Shown in pieces: positions 1-8,692 of a stretch of 13,625 nt of DNA. Origin of the DNA: Rhodococcus sp. IITR03 (GTDB taxonomy: Bacteria; Actinomycetota; Actinomycetes; Mycobacteriales; Mycobacteriaceae); NCBI GenBank assembly GCA_001017865.1, contig LATQ01000001.1, positions 2,790,229-2,803,853 of the forward strand, read 5' to 3'. How positions within the stretch are numbered: position 1 is the stretch's first letter; each line of letters opens with the position of its first letter. The position numbers and the translations under genes were made by a program. A model generated the notes under the pieces. The model had not been told where the DNA came from. It made no database searches and worked only from the letters and a program-made list of their open reading frames with translations.

Positions 1-529
1 GCTCGGCGAGTCGGCGGCCGGCTCGGGTGAATCGCGTCGCGGGCGGGTCTGGTGCCCCTGCACGTCGAGATCCCGAGCCTGCGCAGCGCGCGGCGACGAT
101 TGCCGACTCCCTCGCGCGTGAACGGGCCCGCGTCGACTCGGCGGAGAGCATCGACGCGATGCACCGCACGGGCGCCGCGCCCTATCCGGTCTTCCGGCGT
201 GTCTCCCGCGCGCTGCGCGCGCGCTCGCGTCCGGAGCGGTCCCTGGCGTCGCGACGGCGCTCAGCAGCGTCAACTGCGGTGCGGACGTGCGGTGGTCGGT
301 GCCGTGGGGGCACCTGAAGTTCATTGCCGGTGTGCAGGCCCTCGTGCCGCGTGTCGACTTCATGCACACCTTCGCGCGGGCGGGGGATGCGTTCGCGGTC
401 ACCGTCCTGGCCCCGGCACGGGACGACCTCCGTCCCGACCGAGACATCGACCGGTATGTCGAGCTGCTCGACCAGGGTTTCGCCGAGGTGTCGGCCGCGG
501 TGGGCCGCGCGGGTGCCGGCCGGCGTTGA
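1..529 (+). CDS. C-terminal fragment of a possible condensation/wax-ester-synthase-like acyltransferase (frameshifted in this sequence)
   Basis: Only the C-terminal part lies in the window and I do not recognise the protein with certainty. The coding signal moves from frame 2 to frame 1 (near 41-46), to frame 3 (near 73-76), then back to frame 2 (near 205-230). Each step equals one lost base, at a G or C run for the first two. The rejoined protein has about 175 residues and ends at TGA 527-529. It contains LVPLHVEIP, then ATIADSLARERARVDSAES, then ALSSVNCGADVRWSVPWG, and an end pattern DIDRYVELLDQGFAEV. The general look (PLxVxIP early, a short SN/SVN segment, and a terminal DxxRYVxLLxxGFxEV helix) resembles the C-terminal half of condensation-fold acyltransferases such as WS/DGAT or PapA proteins. 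This is inference from pattern only. It ends 139 bases before rpsO and is probably a separate unit. Confidence 0.45.
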
Positions 530-542
530 ATCCTGATCGTGG

Positions 543-572
543 TTCGGCGGCGGAAGCCGGCTCTGATAGGCT
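543..572 (+). promoter_or_regulatory. Candidate promoter for rpsO
   Basis: A TAGGCT hexamer at 567-572, preceded by TGA, fits the actinobacterial housekeeping -10 pattern TANNNT. A weak -35-like TTCGGC lies at 543-548 with an 18-base gap. The element sits in the space between the preceding gene's stop (529) and the rpsO start (669), where a promoter is expected. It would give a leader of roughly 90 bases. The -35 match is poor, so this rests mainly on the -10 and on position. Confidence 0.35.
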
Positions 573-656
573 GGACCGTCGGTGCGCGCTGCGGTTCGCG
601 GTGGCCGTACCGGGCGGACTCCGGTCCGTCTACCGTCACGCGGACGTCAGTTGTAC

Positions 657-661
657 AGGAG
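657..661 (+). promoter_or_regulatory. Ribosome binding site of rpsO
   Basis: AGGAG lies seven bases before the GTG at 669. This decides the start: an upstream in-frame open stretch exists, but only the GTG at 669 has a Shine-Dalgarno at proper spacing and gives a normal S15 N-terminus ([12 protein letters not shown]). Confidence 0.75.
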
Positions 662-668
662 TGACCCA

Positions 669-938
669 GTGGCTCTGACCACCGAACAGAAGAAGCAGAT
701 CCTCGGCGAGTACGGCCTCCACGAGACCGACACCGGTTCTCCCGAGGCGCAGGTGGCACTGCTCACCAAGCGCATCGTGGACCTCACCGAGCACCTCAAG
801 CAGCACAAGCACGACCACCACTCCCGCCGCGGCCTGCTGCTGCTGGTCGGTCGTCGTCGCCGCCTGCTGAAGTACGTCGAGAAGGTCGACGTCGAGCGTT
901 ACCGCTCGCTCATCCAGCGTCTGGGTCTGCGTCGCTGA
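669..938 (+). CDS. rpsO: 30S ribosomal protein S15
   Basis: An 89-residue protein, the normal length for S15. S15 binds the central domain of 16S rRNA early in 30S assembly and takes part in a bridge to the 50S subunit. The sequence carries the family signature: [15 protein letters not shown] near residues 21-35, then [15 protein letters not shown] and the basic segment [10 protein letters not shown] around residues 59-68, ending LGLRR. It starts at GTG 669 behind AGGAG. No frameshift is present. The next gene is pnp, as in many bacteria; in Streptomyces and E. coli rpsO and pnp are partly co-transcribed and the spacer is cut by RNase III, so read-through into pnp is plausible here. No clear terminator follows rpsO. 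Confidence 0.97.
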   Translation: MALTTEQKKQILGEYGLHETDTGSPEAQVALLTKRIVDLTEHLKQHKHDHHSRRGLLLLVGRRRRLLKYVEKVDVERYRSLIQRLGLRR

Positions 939-1259
939 CGCGGACACGACACGACCTGATCTGCATTCGCTGATCTTTTCCGGCAGCCGACGGGGTACCC
1001 ACTACACTGGGCCTCGTTGCTGTCGGTGTTTGTGCCGGTTCGGCCGGCGACTTCCATCGCCTCCAGCGGCGATGATCCGTATGCACCGACGGTGTCGGTC
1101 CTCGGTAGTGACCTTCCGGTCCCGTCGGGTGTCGTATCCCGAATCCGCCGGAGGGTTTCGATCGACGACCGCCTCCGTGAGTCGGTGCGCAGCGTGGCCA
1201 CGGGGGTCGCGGCGCCGCGCGGGTACGGCGAAGACGAAGAGGGAAGAGAAGACATACAG
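939..1259 (+). other. Gene-free rpsO-pnp spacer / pnp leader with small hairpins
   Basis: This 321-base stretch holds no convincing gene. In M. tuberculosis a lipoprotein gene (lppU) lies between rpsO and gpsI; no lipobox or signal peptide is seen here. The pnp frame is open upstream for about 81 codons from 1017, but that part is unlike PNPase and is most likely leader. Two perfect small hairpins are visible: a 7-bp stem 1055-1061/1068-1074 (CATCGCC/GGCGATG, six-base loop), and a 6-bp stem 1085-1090/1094-1099 (ACCGAC/GTCGGT, three-base loop). A purine-rich tract at about 1231-1251 precedes the pnp ATG. The pnp leader is a known site of RNase III and PNPase autocontrol in E. coli, and a spacer hairpin is cut by RNase III in Streptomyces; similar control here is inference. 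Confidence 0.5.
1003..1008 (+). promoter_or_regulatory. Candidate -10 box of a pnp promoter
   Basis: TACACT at 1003-1008 is a good match to the actinobacterial -10 pattern TANNNT. No clean -35 is seen at the usual spacing; the nearest T-rich candidate is TTTTCC at 977-982, about 20 bases upstream. Transcription starting near 1015 would give a pnp leader of roughly 245 bases. A dedicated pnp promoter besides the rpsO promoter is known in Streptomyces and E. coli. Confidence 0.35.
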
Positions 1260-3542
1260 ATGACAAGCACTACCGCAGTCGAGATCGACGAAGGGGTCTA
1301 CGAGACCACCGCGACGCTCGACAACGGTGCCTACGGCACCCGCACCATCCGTTTCGAGACCGGCCGCCTCGCACGCCAGGCCGCCGGTTCGGTCGTCGCC
1401 TATCTCGACGACGAGACCATGCTGCTCTCGGCCACCAGCGCCTCGAAGCAGCCCAAGGACCAGTTCGACTTCTTCCCGCTGACGGTGGACGTCGAGGAGC
1501 GCATGTACGCCGCGGGTCGCATCCCGGGCTCGTTCTTCCGTCGCGAGGGACGCCCCTCCACCGACGCGATCCTGACCTGCCGCCTGATCGACCGGCCGCT
1601 GCGCCCGTCCTTCGTCGACGGTCTGCGCAACGAGATCCAGGTCGTCGTCACGGTTCTGAGCCTGAACCCGAACGACCTCTACGACGTCGTCGCGATCAAC
1701 GCCGCGTCGGCCTCCACCCAGCTCGCCGGCCTGCCGTTCTCCGGCCCGGTCGGTGGCGTGCGTGTCGCGCTCATCGTCTCCGACGACAACAAGTCGGGCC
1801 AGTGGGTCGCGTTCCCGACCGTCGAGCAGCTCGAGAACGCCGTCTTCGACATGGTCGTCGCCGGTCGCATCGTCGGTGGGGGAGACAACCCCGACACCGC
1901 CGACGTCGCGATCATGATGGTCGAGGCCGAGGCGACCGAGAACGTCATCGCCCTCGTCGACGGTGGCGCCAGGCGCCCACCGAGACCGTCGTGGCCGAGG
2001 GCCTCGAGGCAGCGAAGCCGTTCATCGCCCGCCTGTGCATCGCGCAGCAGCAGCTCGCCGCTGCCTCCGCGAAGCCCACCGGCGATTTCCCGCTGTTCCC
2101 GCCCTACCAGGACGACGTCTACGCCGCGGTCGAGTCCGCTGCGTCTGAGAAGCTCGCCGAGGCGCTCACCATCGCCGGCAAGCAGGAGCGCGACGACCGC
2201 ACCGACGAGATCAAGGTCGAGGTGCTCGAGCAGGTCGCTCCGAACTTCGAGGGTCGCGAGAAGGAGATCGGCGCTGCCTTCCGCTCGCTGACCAAGAAGC
2301 TCGTGCGCCAGCGCATCCTGCGCGACCAGTTCCGCATCGACGGTCGCGGTGTCACCGACATCCGTGCCCTCTCCGCCGAGGTCGCGGTCGTTCCCCGCGC
2401 CCACGGTTCGGCGCTGTTCGAGCGCGGCGAGACCCAGATCATGGGCGTCACCACGCTCGACATGGTCAAGATGGCGCAGCAGGTCGACTCGCTCGGTCCC
2501 GAGACCAGCAAGCGCTACATGCACCACTACAACTTCCCGCCGTACTCCACCGGTGAGACCGGTCGTGTGGGCTCCCCGAAGCGTCGCGAGATCGGTCACG
2601 GTGCGCTCGCCGAGCGTGCCTGATCCCGGTGCTCCCGAGCCAGGAGGAGTTCCCCTACGCCATTCGTCAGGTCTCCGAGGCCCTGAGCTCCAACGGCTCG
2701 ACGTCCATGGGTTCGGTCTGCGCCTCGACGCTGTCGATGCTCAACGCCGGTGTGCCGCTCAAGGCCCCGGTCGCCGGTATCGCCATGGGCCTGGTCTCCG
2801 ACGAGGTCGAACTCGAGGACGGCACCCGCGAGACCCGCTACGTCGCCCTCACCGACATCCTCGGTGCGGAGGACGCGTTCGGCGACATGGACTTCAAGGT
2901 CGCCGGCACGAAGGACTTCGTGACCGCCCTGCAGCTCGACACCAAGCTCGACGGTATCCCGTCGCAGGTCCTCGCCGGTGCGCTCTCGCAGGCCCACGAT
3001 GCCCGCGCCACGATCCTCGAGGTCATGGCCGAGGCCATCGACACGCCCGACGAGATGAGCGAGTTCGCTCCGCGTATCACCACCATCAAGGTCCCGGTGG
3101 ACAAGATCGGTGAGGTCATCGGCCCCAAGGGCAAGATGATCAACTCGATCACCGAGGAGACCGGCGCCAACATCTCCATCGAAGACGACGGCACCGTCTA
3201 CGTCGGTGCAGCGGACGGCCCGTCCGCGCAGGCCGCGATCGACAAGATCAACGCCATCGCCAACCCGCAGCTGCCGAAGGTCGGCGAGCGCTTCCTCGGC
3301 ACCGTGTCAAGACCACGGCGTTCGGAGCGTTCGTCTCCCTGCTCCCCGGCCGCGACGGCCTGGTGCACATCAGCAAGCTCGGCAACGGCAAGCGCATCGC
3401 CAAGGTCGAGGACGTCGTGAACGTCGGTTCGAAGATCCGCGTCGAGATCGCCGACATCGACAACCGCGGCAAGATCAGCCTCGTCCCCGTCGAGGACGAG
3501 TCGGCCGAGGCCGCTGCGACCGGCGAGAACGCCGAGTCCTGA
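1260..3542 (+). CDS. pnp: Polynucleotide phosphorylase (PNPase / GpsI), three apparent frameshifts
   Basis: PNPase is a trimeric phosphate-dependent 3'-to-5' exoribonuclease that degrades and tails RNA. The start is ATG 1260 ([20 protein letters not shown]) behind a purine-rich tract. The first RNase PH core includes [20 protein letters not shown] and [19 protein letters not shown]; the second includes [14 protein letters not shown] and the catalytic-site segment [10 protein letters not shown] (about residue 542). A KH domain with the IGPKG loop (about residues 621-625) and an S1 domain ([19 protein letters not shown]) follow. The frame is broken by one lost base each at 1969-1970 (GCCCAG expected), 2619-2620 (GCCCTG expected) and about 3306 (GTGGTC expected). 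Restoring them gives 761 residues, close to the 752 of M. tuberculosis GpsI. Breaks in so conserved a gene point to sequencing error. A terminator-like hairpin follows at 3586. Confidence 0.97.
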
Positions 3543-3585
3543 TCACCCCACCCGCCTGCCGGTTCCCGGTGGGCGCGTGAACCCC

Positions 3586-3625
3586 GCACCCGTGGCGCCG
3601 ACATCCGGTCGGGCACCACGGGTGC
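3586..3625 (+). terminator. Terminator-like hairpin after pnp
   Basis: A perfect 10-bp stem, GCACCCGTGG (3586-3595) with CCACGGGTGC (3616-3625), encloses a second 5-bp stem CCGAC (3598-3602) / GTCGG (3608-3612). It starts 43 bases after the pnp stop and precedes the narK control region. The following T-tract is weak (GTCGTTTCC), as is common in high-GC actinobacteria, so termination efficiency is unknown. Confidence 0.65.
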
Positions 3626-3645
3626 GTCGTTTCCGGCAGACCATG

Positions 3646-3661
3646 GTTACCGGGGTGCAAC
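3646..3661 (+). promoter_or_regulatory. Candidate GlnR binding site upstream of narK
   Basis: GTTAC (3646-3650), six bases, then GCAAC (3657-3661) matches the actinobacterial GlnR pattern GTnAC-n6-GnAAC. GlnR is the global nitrogen regulator that controls nitrate and nitrite assimilation genes in Streptomyces and mycobacteria. The site is 72 bases before the narK start, on the narK side of the pnp hairpin. Only one half-pair is clear; the next expected positions are weak. A chance match to so short a pattern is possible. Confidence 0.4.
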
Positions 3662-3713
3662 GGCCGGACGTCATCCGGGTGAGGTTCCGCCGAACCGGGT
3701 CCGGACCGCGCCC

Positions 3714-3726
3714 GGGAATGGTTCCC
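3714..3726 (+). repeat. Short inverted repeat just before narK
   Basis: GGGAA (3714-3718) and TTCCC (3722-3726) form a perfect 5-bp inverted repeat around TGG, ending seven bases before the narK GTG. It occupies the place where a Shine-Dalgarno would be expected. It could be a small hairpin or a protein half-site pair, or chance in GC-rich DNA. Confidence 0.3.
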
Positions 3727-3733
3727 TGAATAT

Positions 3734-4984
3734 GTGAGAACGGCCACGCCAACGGATCTCGGGAGGTTGCGCGGAGCGAATCTGGCTCTGGCAACCTGGG
3801 TGTCCGCCATCAACTTCTGGGCCTGGAACATGATCGGGCCGCTGTCGACGACCTACGCCACCGACATGTCGCTCAGCAGCACGGAAGCGTCGATGCTGGT
3901 GGCCACGCCGATCCTCGTAGGCTCCCTCGGCCGCATCGCGGTCGGGGCGATGACGGACAGGTACGGCGGACGGGCGATGTTCATCGCCGTCTCGCTGCTG
4001 TCGATCGTTCCCGTCGTCGCGGTCGGATTCGCCGCCGAGGCCGGCTCCTACCCGCTGCTCCTGGTCTGCGGGTTCTTCCTCGGCATCGCCGGCACGATCT
4101 TCGCGGTCGGGATCCCGTTCGCCAACAACTGGTACGAACCTGCCCGCCGCGGCTTCGCGACCGGCGTGTTCGGGGCGGGCATGGTGGGCACGGCCCTGTC
4201 GGCCTTCTTCACACCGCGCTTCGTGAACTGGTTCGGGCTGGTGCCCACCCACATCGTCGTGGCGGCCGCGCTCGCCGTGACCGCCGTGGTGTGCATCCTG
4301 GTGATGCGCAACGCTCCCGAATTCCGTCCCAACACCGATCCGGTGCTGCCCAAGTTGACCGCCGCGGCGAAACTCGGTGTGACCTGGGAGATGTCGTTCC
4401 TGTACGCTGTCGTGTTCGGCGGGTTCGTGGCATTCAGCAACTATCTGCCGACCTACATCAAGACGATCTACGGCTTCTCCGCCGTCGACGCCGGTACGCG
4501 CACGGCGGGTTTCGCGCTCGCCGCGGTCCTGGCGCGGCCCGTGGGCGGAGCGCTGTCGGACCGGGTGCCGCCGAAGTACGTGGTCCTGGCCTCCTTCGCC
4601 GGTACCGCGGTGATGGCGGTGATCGCGACCTTCCAGCCCCCGCCCGACCTGTGGTCGGCGCTGACGTTCATCACGATGGCGATCTTCCTGGGCATCGGCA
4701 CCGGTGGTGTCTTCGCGTGGGTGGCGCGTCGCGCCCCGGCACACGCGGTGGGCAGTGTCACCGGCATCGTCGCCGCAGCCGGTGGGCTCGGCGGTTACTT
4801 CCCGCCCCTGGTGATGGGCGCGACCTACGACGCCGAGGGCAACGACTACACCGTCGGTCTGCTCCTGCTCGCGGCGACGGCACTGGTGTGCCTGCTCTAC
4901 ACCGCATTCCGCCTGCACACCCACGAACCGCCCCCGACGGCAGCAGGATCCGGGGCCCGCGACGTACGTGAGGAGAAATCGTGA
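3734..4984 (+). CDS. narK: Nitrate/nitrite transporter of the NarK type (MFS, NNP family)
   Basis: A 416-residue, very hydrophobic protein with the length and pattern of a 12-helix major facilitator. It begins near FWAWNMIGPL in helix 1, then has the MFS loop motif GAMTDRYGGR (residues 71-80). The nitrate/nitrite porter signatures follow: GTIFAVGIPFANNW ending near residue 133, then FATGVFGAGMVGTALSAFF, and the second glycine motif AAGGLGGYFPP near residues 349-357. It would bring nitrate to the cytoplasmic NarG active site and/or export nitrite; the direction cannot be read from sequence. The start at GTG 3734 gives a normal short N-terminus but has no clear Shine-Dalgarno. Its TGA (4982-4984) overlaps the narG GTG in a GTGA, showing it is the first gene of the operon. 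No frameshift is seen. Confidence 0.93.
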   Translation: MRTATPTDLGRLRGANLALATWVSAINFWAWNMIGPLSTTYATDMSLSSTEASMLVATPILVGSLGRIAVGAMTDRYGGRAMFIAVSLLSIVPVVAVGFAAEAGSYPLLLVCGFFLGIAGTIFAVGIPFANNWYEPARRGFATGVFGAGMVGTALSAFFTPRFVNWFGLVPTHIVVAAALAVTAVVCILVMRNAPEFRPNTDPVLPKLTAAAKLGVTWEMSFLYAVVFGGFVAFSNYLPTYIKTIYGFSAVDAGTRTAGFALAAVLARPVGGALSDRVPPKYVVLASFAGTAVMAVIATFQPPPDLWSALTFITMAIFLGIGTGGVFAWVARRAPAHAVGSVTGIVAAAGGLGGYFPPLVMGATYDAEGNDYTVGLLLLAATALVCLLYTAFRLHTHEPPPTAAGSGARDVREEKS

Positions 4985-7900
4985 CGGACACCGCCGGAAT
5001 CGGGAACCGGATCGAGGAACTGCTCGTGCGCAGCGGACGGTTCTTCACCTCCGGCGAGCAGTCCGACGACACACGCACGGTCACGCGGCGCGGTGGCCGA
5101 GAAGGCGACATCTTCTACCGGGACCGCTGGAGCCACGACAAGGTCGTCCGCTCCACACACGGGGTGAACTGCACCGGTTCGTGTTCGTGGAAGATCTACG
5201 TCAAGGACGGCATCATCACCTGGGAGACCCAGGAAACCGACTATCCGACAGTCGGGCCCGACCGTCCCGAGTACGAACGCGTGGGTGCCGCGCGGCGCGG
5301 CCTTCTCCTGGTACACCTACTCGCCGACGCGCGTGCGCTATCCGTACGCGCGCGGGCTGCTCGTCGAGATGTACCGGGAGGCGCGGCAGCGACTCGGCGA
5401 TCCGGTGCTCGCCTGGGCCGACATCCAGAACGATCCCGAGCGGCGCCGCCGCTACCAGCGTGCCCGCGGCAAGGGTGGGCTGGTGCGCGTCACGTGGGCC
5501 GAGGCCACGGAGATGATCGCCGCCGCGCACGTCCACACCATCAAGGAGTACGGACCCGACCGGGTGGCCGGCTTCTCGCCGATCCCCGCCATGTCGATGG
5601 TCTCCTTCGCCGCCGGTTCCCGGTTCGTCGAACTGCTCGGCGGCGTGATGACGTCGTTCTACGACTGGTACGCCGACCTGCCGGTGGCGTCGCCGCAGGT
5701 CTTCGGCGATCAGACCGACGTGCCCGAGTCCGGGGACTGGTGGGACGCCTCCTACCTGATGATGTGGGGTTCGAACGTGCCCGTCACGCGCACCCCGGAC
5801 GCGCACTGGATGACGGAGGTCCGCTACCGCGGCACCAAGGTCGTCTCGGTGAGTCCGGACTACGCCGACAACACCAAGTTCGCCGACGAGTGGATGGCGT
5901 GCGCGGCCGGTACCGACGGTGCCTGGCGATGGCGATGGGCCATGTGCTCCTCACCGAGTTCTATGTGCGGCAGCGCGTTCCGTTCTTCGTCGACTATGTG
6001 CGCCGATACACCGATCTGCCGTTCCTCGTGCGGCTCGAGGAACGCGGCGGACGGCTCGTGCCGGGCAAGAACCTCACCGCCGTCGATCTCGGACACAGCG
6101 TCGAGAACGCGGCGTTCAAGCCGGTCTTCGTCGACGGTGCGACCGACACCGTCGTCGTACCCCCGGGCTCCCTCGGCTTCCGCTACGGCGACGACGGCAT
6201 CGGCAAGTGGAATCTCGAACTCGGTGACCTCGTCCCGACTGACGGTCGCGCCGGCGGCGGGGGAGCGGTCGAGACCGCGGCGGTGCACCTGCCGAGTTTC
6301 GACACCGTCGACGGGCACGGTGAGAGCATCGAACGGGGTGTGCCGGTCCGTCGGATCGGGGATCACCTCGTGTGCACCGTCTTCGACTGATGCTCGCGCA
6401 GTACGGGTGAACCGTCCGGAGCTCGACCTGCCCGGGCAGTGGCCGAGCGGGTACGACGACCCGGGCTCGCCGTACACCCCGGCCTGGCAGGAGGCCCTCA
6501 CCGGGGTGCCCGCGGCCCAGGCGATCCGGATCGCGACGGAGTTCGCCCGCAACGCCGAGGAGTCGGGCGGGCGTTCGATGATCATCATGGGGCCGGCATC
6601 TGCCAGTGGTTCCACGGCGACGCGACCTATCGCGCGGTGCTCGCGCTGCTCATGCTCACCGGCTGCATGGGACGCAACGGGGGTGGATGGGCGCACTACG
6701 TCGGGCAGGAGAAGTGCCGTCCGTCACGGGATGGGCGGCCATGGCGATGGGGACGGACTGGTCTCGCCCGCCCCGCCAGATGGCCGGCACTTCCTACTGG
6801 TACGTGCACACCGACCAATGGCGCTACGACGGTTACCGTGCCGACGCGCTGGCCAGTCCGCTGGGGCGCGGGCGTTTCCGCGACAAGCACACGATGGACG
6901 TCATGGCGTCCGCGGTCGCCATGGGCTGGACGCCCTTCTATCCCCAGTTCGACCGCAACACCCACGAGGTTGCCGAACAGGCACGGGCGGCGGGACGGGA
7001 TATCCCACAGCACGTCGCGCAGCAACTCGCCTCGGGCGAACTGAAACTGTCGGTGACCGACCCCGACGACCCGCGGAACTGGCCGCGCGTGCTCAGCGTG
7101 TGGCGGTCGAACCTGCTCGGCTCGTCCAGCAAGGGCAACGAGTATTTCCTGCGGCACCTGCTCGGCACCGATTCCAACGTGCAGGCCGAGCCGACGGCCC
7201 CCGGCCTGCGGCCCGGTGAGGTGGCGTGGCCCGACGACCTGCCCGAAGGAAAACTCGACCTGCTCATGTCGATCGACTTCCGCATGACCTCGACGACGTT
7301 GTTCTCCGACATCGTCCTGCCCGCCGCGACCTGGTACGAGAAGGGCGACCTGTCGAGCACCGACATGCACCCCTACATCCACGCTTTCACCGCGGCGGTC
7401 GACCCGCCCTGGGAGACCCGTTCGGACTACGACGCTTTCGGCGCCATCGCGCAGACCTTCAGCACCCTCGCCCGGACTCACCTGGAACCCGCACCGACAT
7501 CGTGATGGGGACACTGCAGCACGACACGCCCGCAGCGATGGCGTATCCTTCCGGCACCGAACGGGACTGGCGCTCGACCGGCGAAGTGCCGGTTCCGGGG
7601 AGGACGATGGGTCCGCTCGCCGTCGTCGAACGGGACTACGGTGCGATCGCGGAGAAGTGGGCGACGCTCGGTCCGCTCGTCGAGACCTCGGGTTGAACAC
7701 CAAGGCGTCGTGACCCGGCCGGACCGTGAGGTCGCCGAACTGGCACAGAGATTCGGCGTCATGGATTCCGGTGCCGGACGGGGCCGTCCGGCGATCACCA
7801 CCGCCGAACGGATGGCCGACACGATCCTCGCGCTGTCGGGCACGTCCAACGGCAGGCTCGCCGTCGAGGGTTTCCGTGAACTGGAGAAACGCACCGGACG

Positions 7901-8663
7901 ACGACTCGTGCACCTCGCGGAGGGTAGCGAGGAACGGCGGATCACCTACGCCGACACCCAGGCCCGTCCCGTACCGGTCATCACGAGCCCCGAATGGTCG
8001 GGGAGCGAAACGGGAGGTCGCCGGTATGCGCCGTTCACCGTGAACATCGAGGAGCTGAAACCCTTCCACACGTTGACGGGCCGGATGCACTTCTACGTCG
8101 ACCACGACTGGCTCGAAGAACTCGGGGAGCAGCTCCCGGTCTACCGGCCCCCGCTCGACATGTCGCGGCTGTTCGGCGAGCAGGCGGTCGGCTCCGGTGA
8201 CGGTATCGGCCTGACGGTGAGATATCTGACCCCACACTCGAAGTGGTCGATCCACTCGGAGTACCAGGACAACCTGTTCATGCTGTCGCTGTCCCGGGGC
8301 GGGCCGACGATGTGGATGTCGCCGGCCGACGCCGCGAAGATCTCGGTGGGCGACAACGATTGGGTCGAGGCCGTCAATCGCAACGGTGTCGTGGTGTGCC
8401 GGGCGATCGTCTCGCACCGCATGCCCGAAGGGGTGGTGTTCGTCTACCACGCCCAGGACCGCGTCATCGACGTCCCGCGCAGCGAGACCACCGGACGCCG
8501 CGGCGGCATCCACAATTCGCTCACCCGCATCCTCATCAAACCGAGCCACCTCGCGGGCGGATACGCGCAGACGGCCTACGCGTTCAACTATCTCGGCCCG
8601 ACGGGCAACCAGCGCGACGAGGTGACGATCGTGCGGCGCCGATCCCAGGAGGTCGTCTACTGA
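4981..8663 (+). CDS. narG: Respiratory nitrate reductase alpha subunit, ten apparent base losses
   Basis: NarG is the Mo-bis-MGD catalytic subunit that reduces nitrate to nitrite. GTG 4981 follows AGGAG (4971-4975). The FS0 cluster motif is H60-GVN-C64-TGS-C68, with the fourth ligand in EPRGCPRGA (about C103) after correction. TDVPESGDWW corresponds to the segment holding the Mo-ligand Asp222 of E. coli NarG. Conserved stretches such as DRVAGFSPIPAMSMVSFA, GGGWAHYVGQEK, FRMTSTTLFSDIVLPAATWY and RGGIHNSLTRI run to the end. The frame breaks at 5278 and 5288-5289 (C), 5922-5923 (C), 6387 (C), 6405-6407 (G), 6589-6592 (G), 6723 (G), 7484-7485 (G), 7690-7692 (G) and 7704-7705 (G), one base lost at each. 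Restoring ten bases gives about 1230 residues, the normal length. No twin-arginine signal is evident. Confidence 0.96.
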
Positions 8664-8692
8664 TGCGTGAGCAGGAAGCGAGGCGGTCGTGA
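8663..8692 (+). CDS. Nine-codon mini-ORF bridging narG and narH
   Basis: ATG 8663 overlaps the narG stop (TGATG). The frame reads MREQEARRS and ends at TGA 8690-8692, overlapping the narH GTG (GTGA). The other nar junctions are direct 4-base overlaps, so this ORF may carry ribosomes from narG to narH. It has no obvious Shine-Dalgarno of its own apart from the GGAGG inside the narG end (8648-8652). It may equally be chance. Confidence 0.3.
   Translation: MREQEARRS

Noticed and set aside
956..976. Direct repeat CTGATCT (956-962 and 970-976) after rpsO
   Set aside because: Only two 7-base copies with no symmetry or known site; likely chance.
1017..1259. N-terminal extension of PNPase or a separate small gene in the pnp leader
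   Set aside because: The 81 codons have no PNPase similarity, no signal peptide or lipobox, and the ATG at 1260 gives the usual family start.
1960..3310. Programmed frameshifting in pnp or in narG
   Set aside because: The shifts are many, each equals one lost C or G, no slippery sequence plus downstream structure is repeated, and PNPase and NarG are not known to use frameshifting.
3671..4924. 417-codon minus-strand open frame opposite narK
   Set aside because: The composition is dominated by Arg, Gly, His and Glu and mirrors narK codons; no family features, and narK is convincing on the plus strand.
4981..8663. narG as a genuine decaying pseudogene
   Set aside because: All ligand and core motifs are intact once bases are restored, and the same type of lesion occurs in pnp; narK and narH are undamaged.
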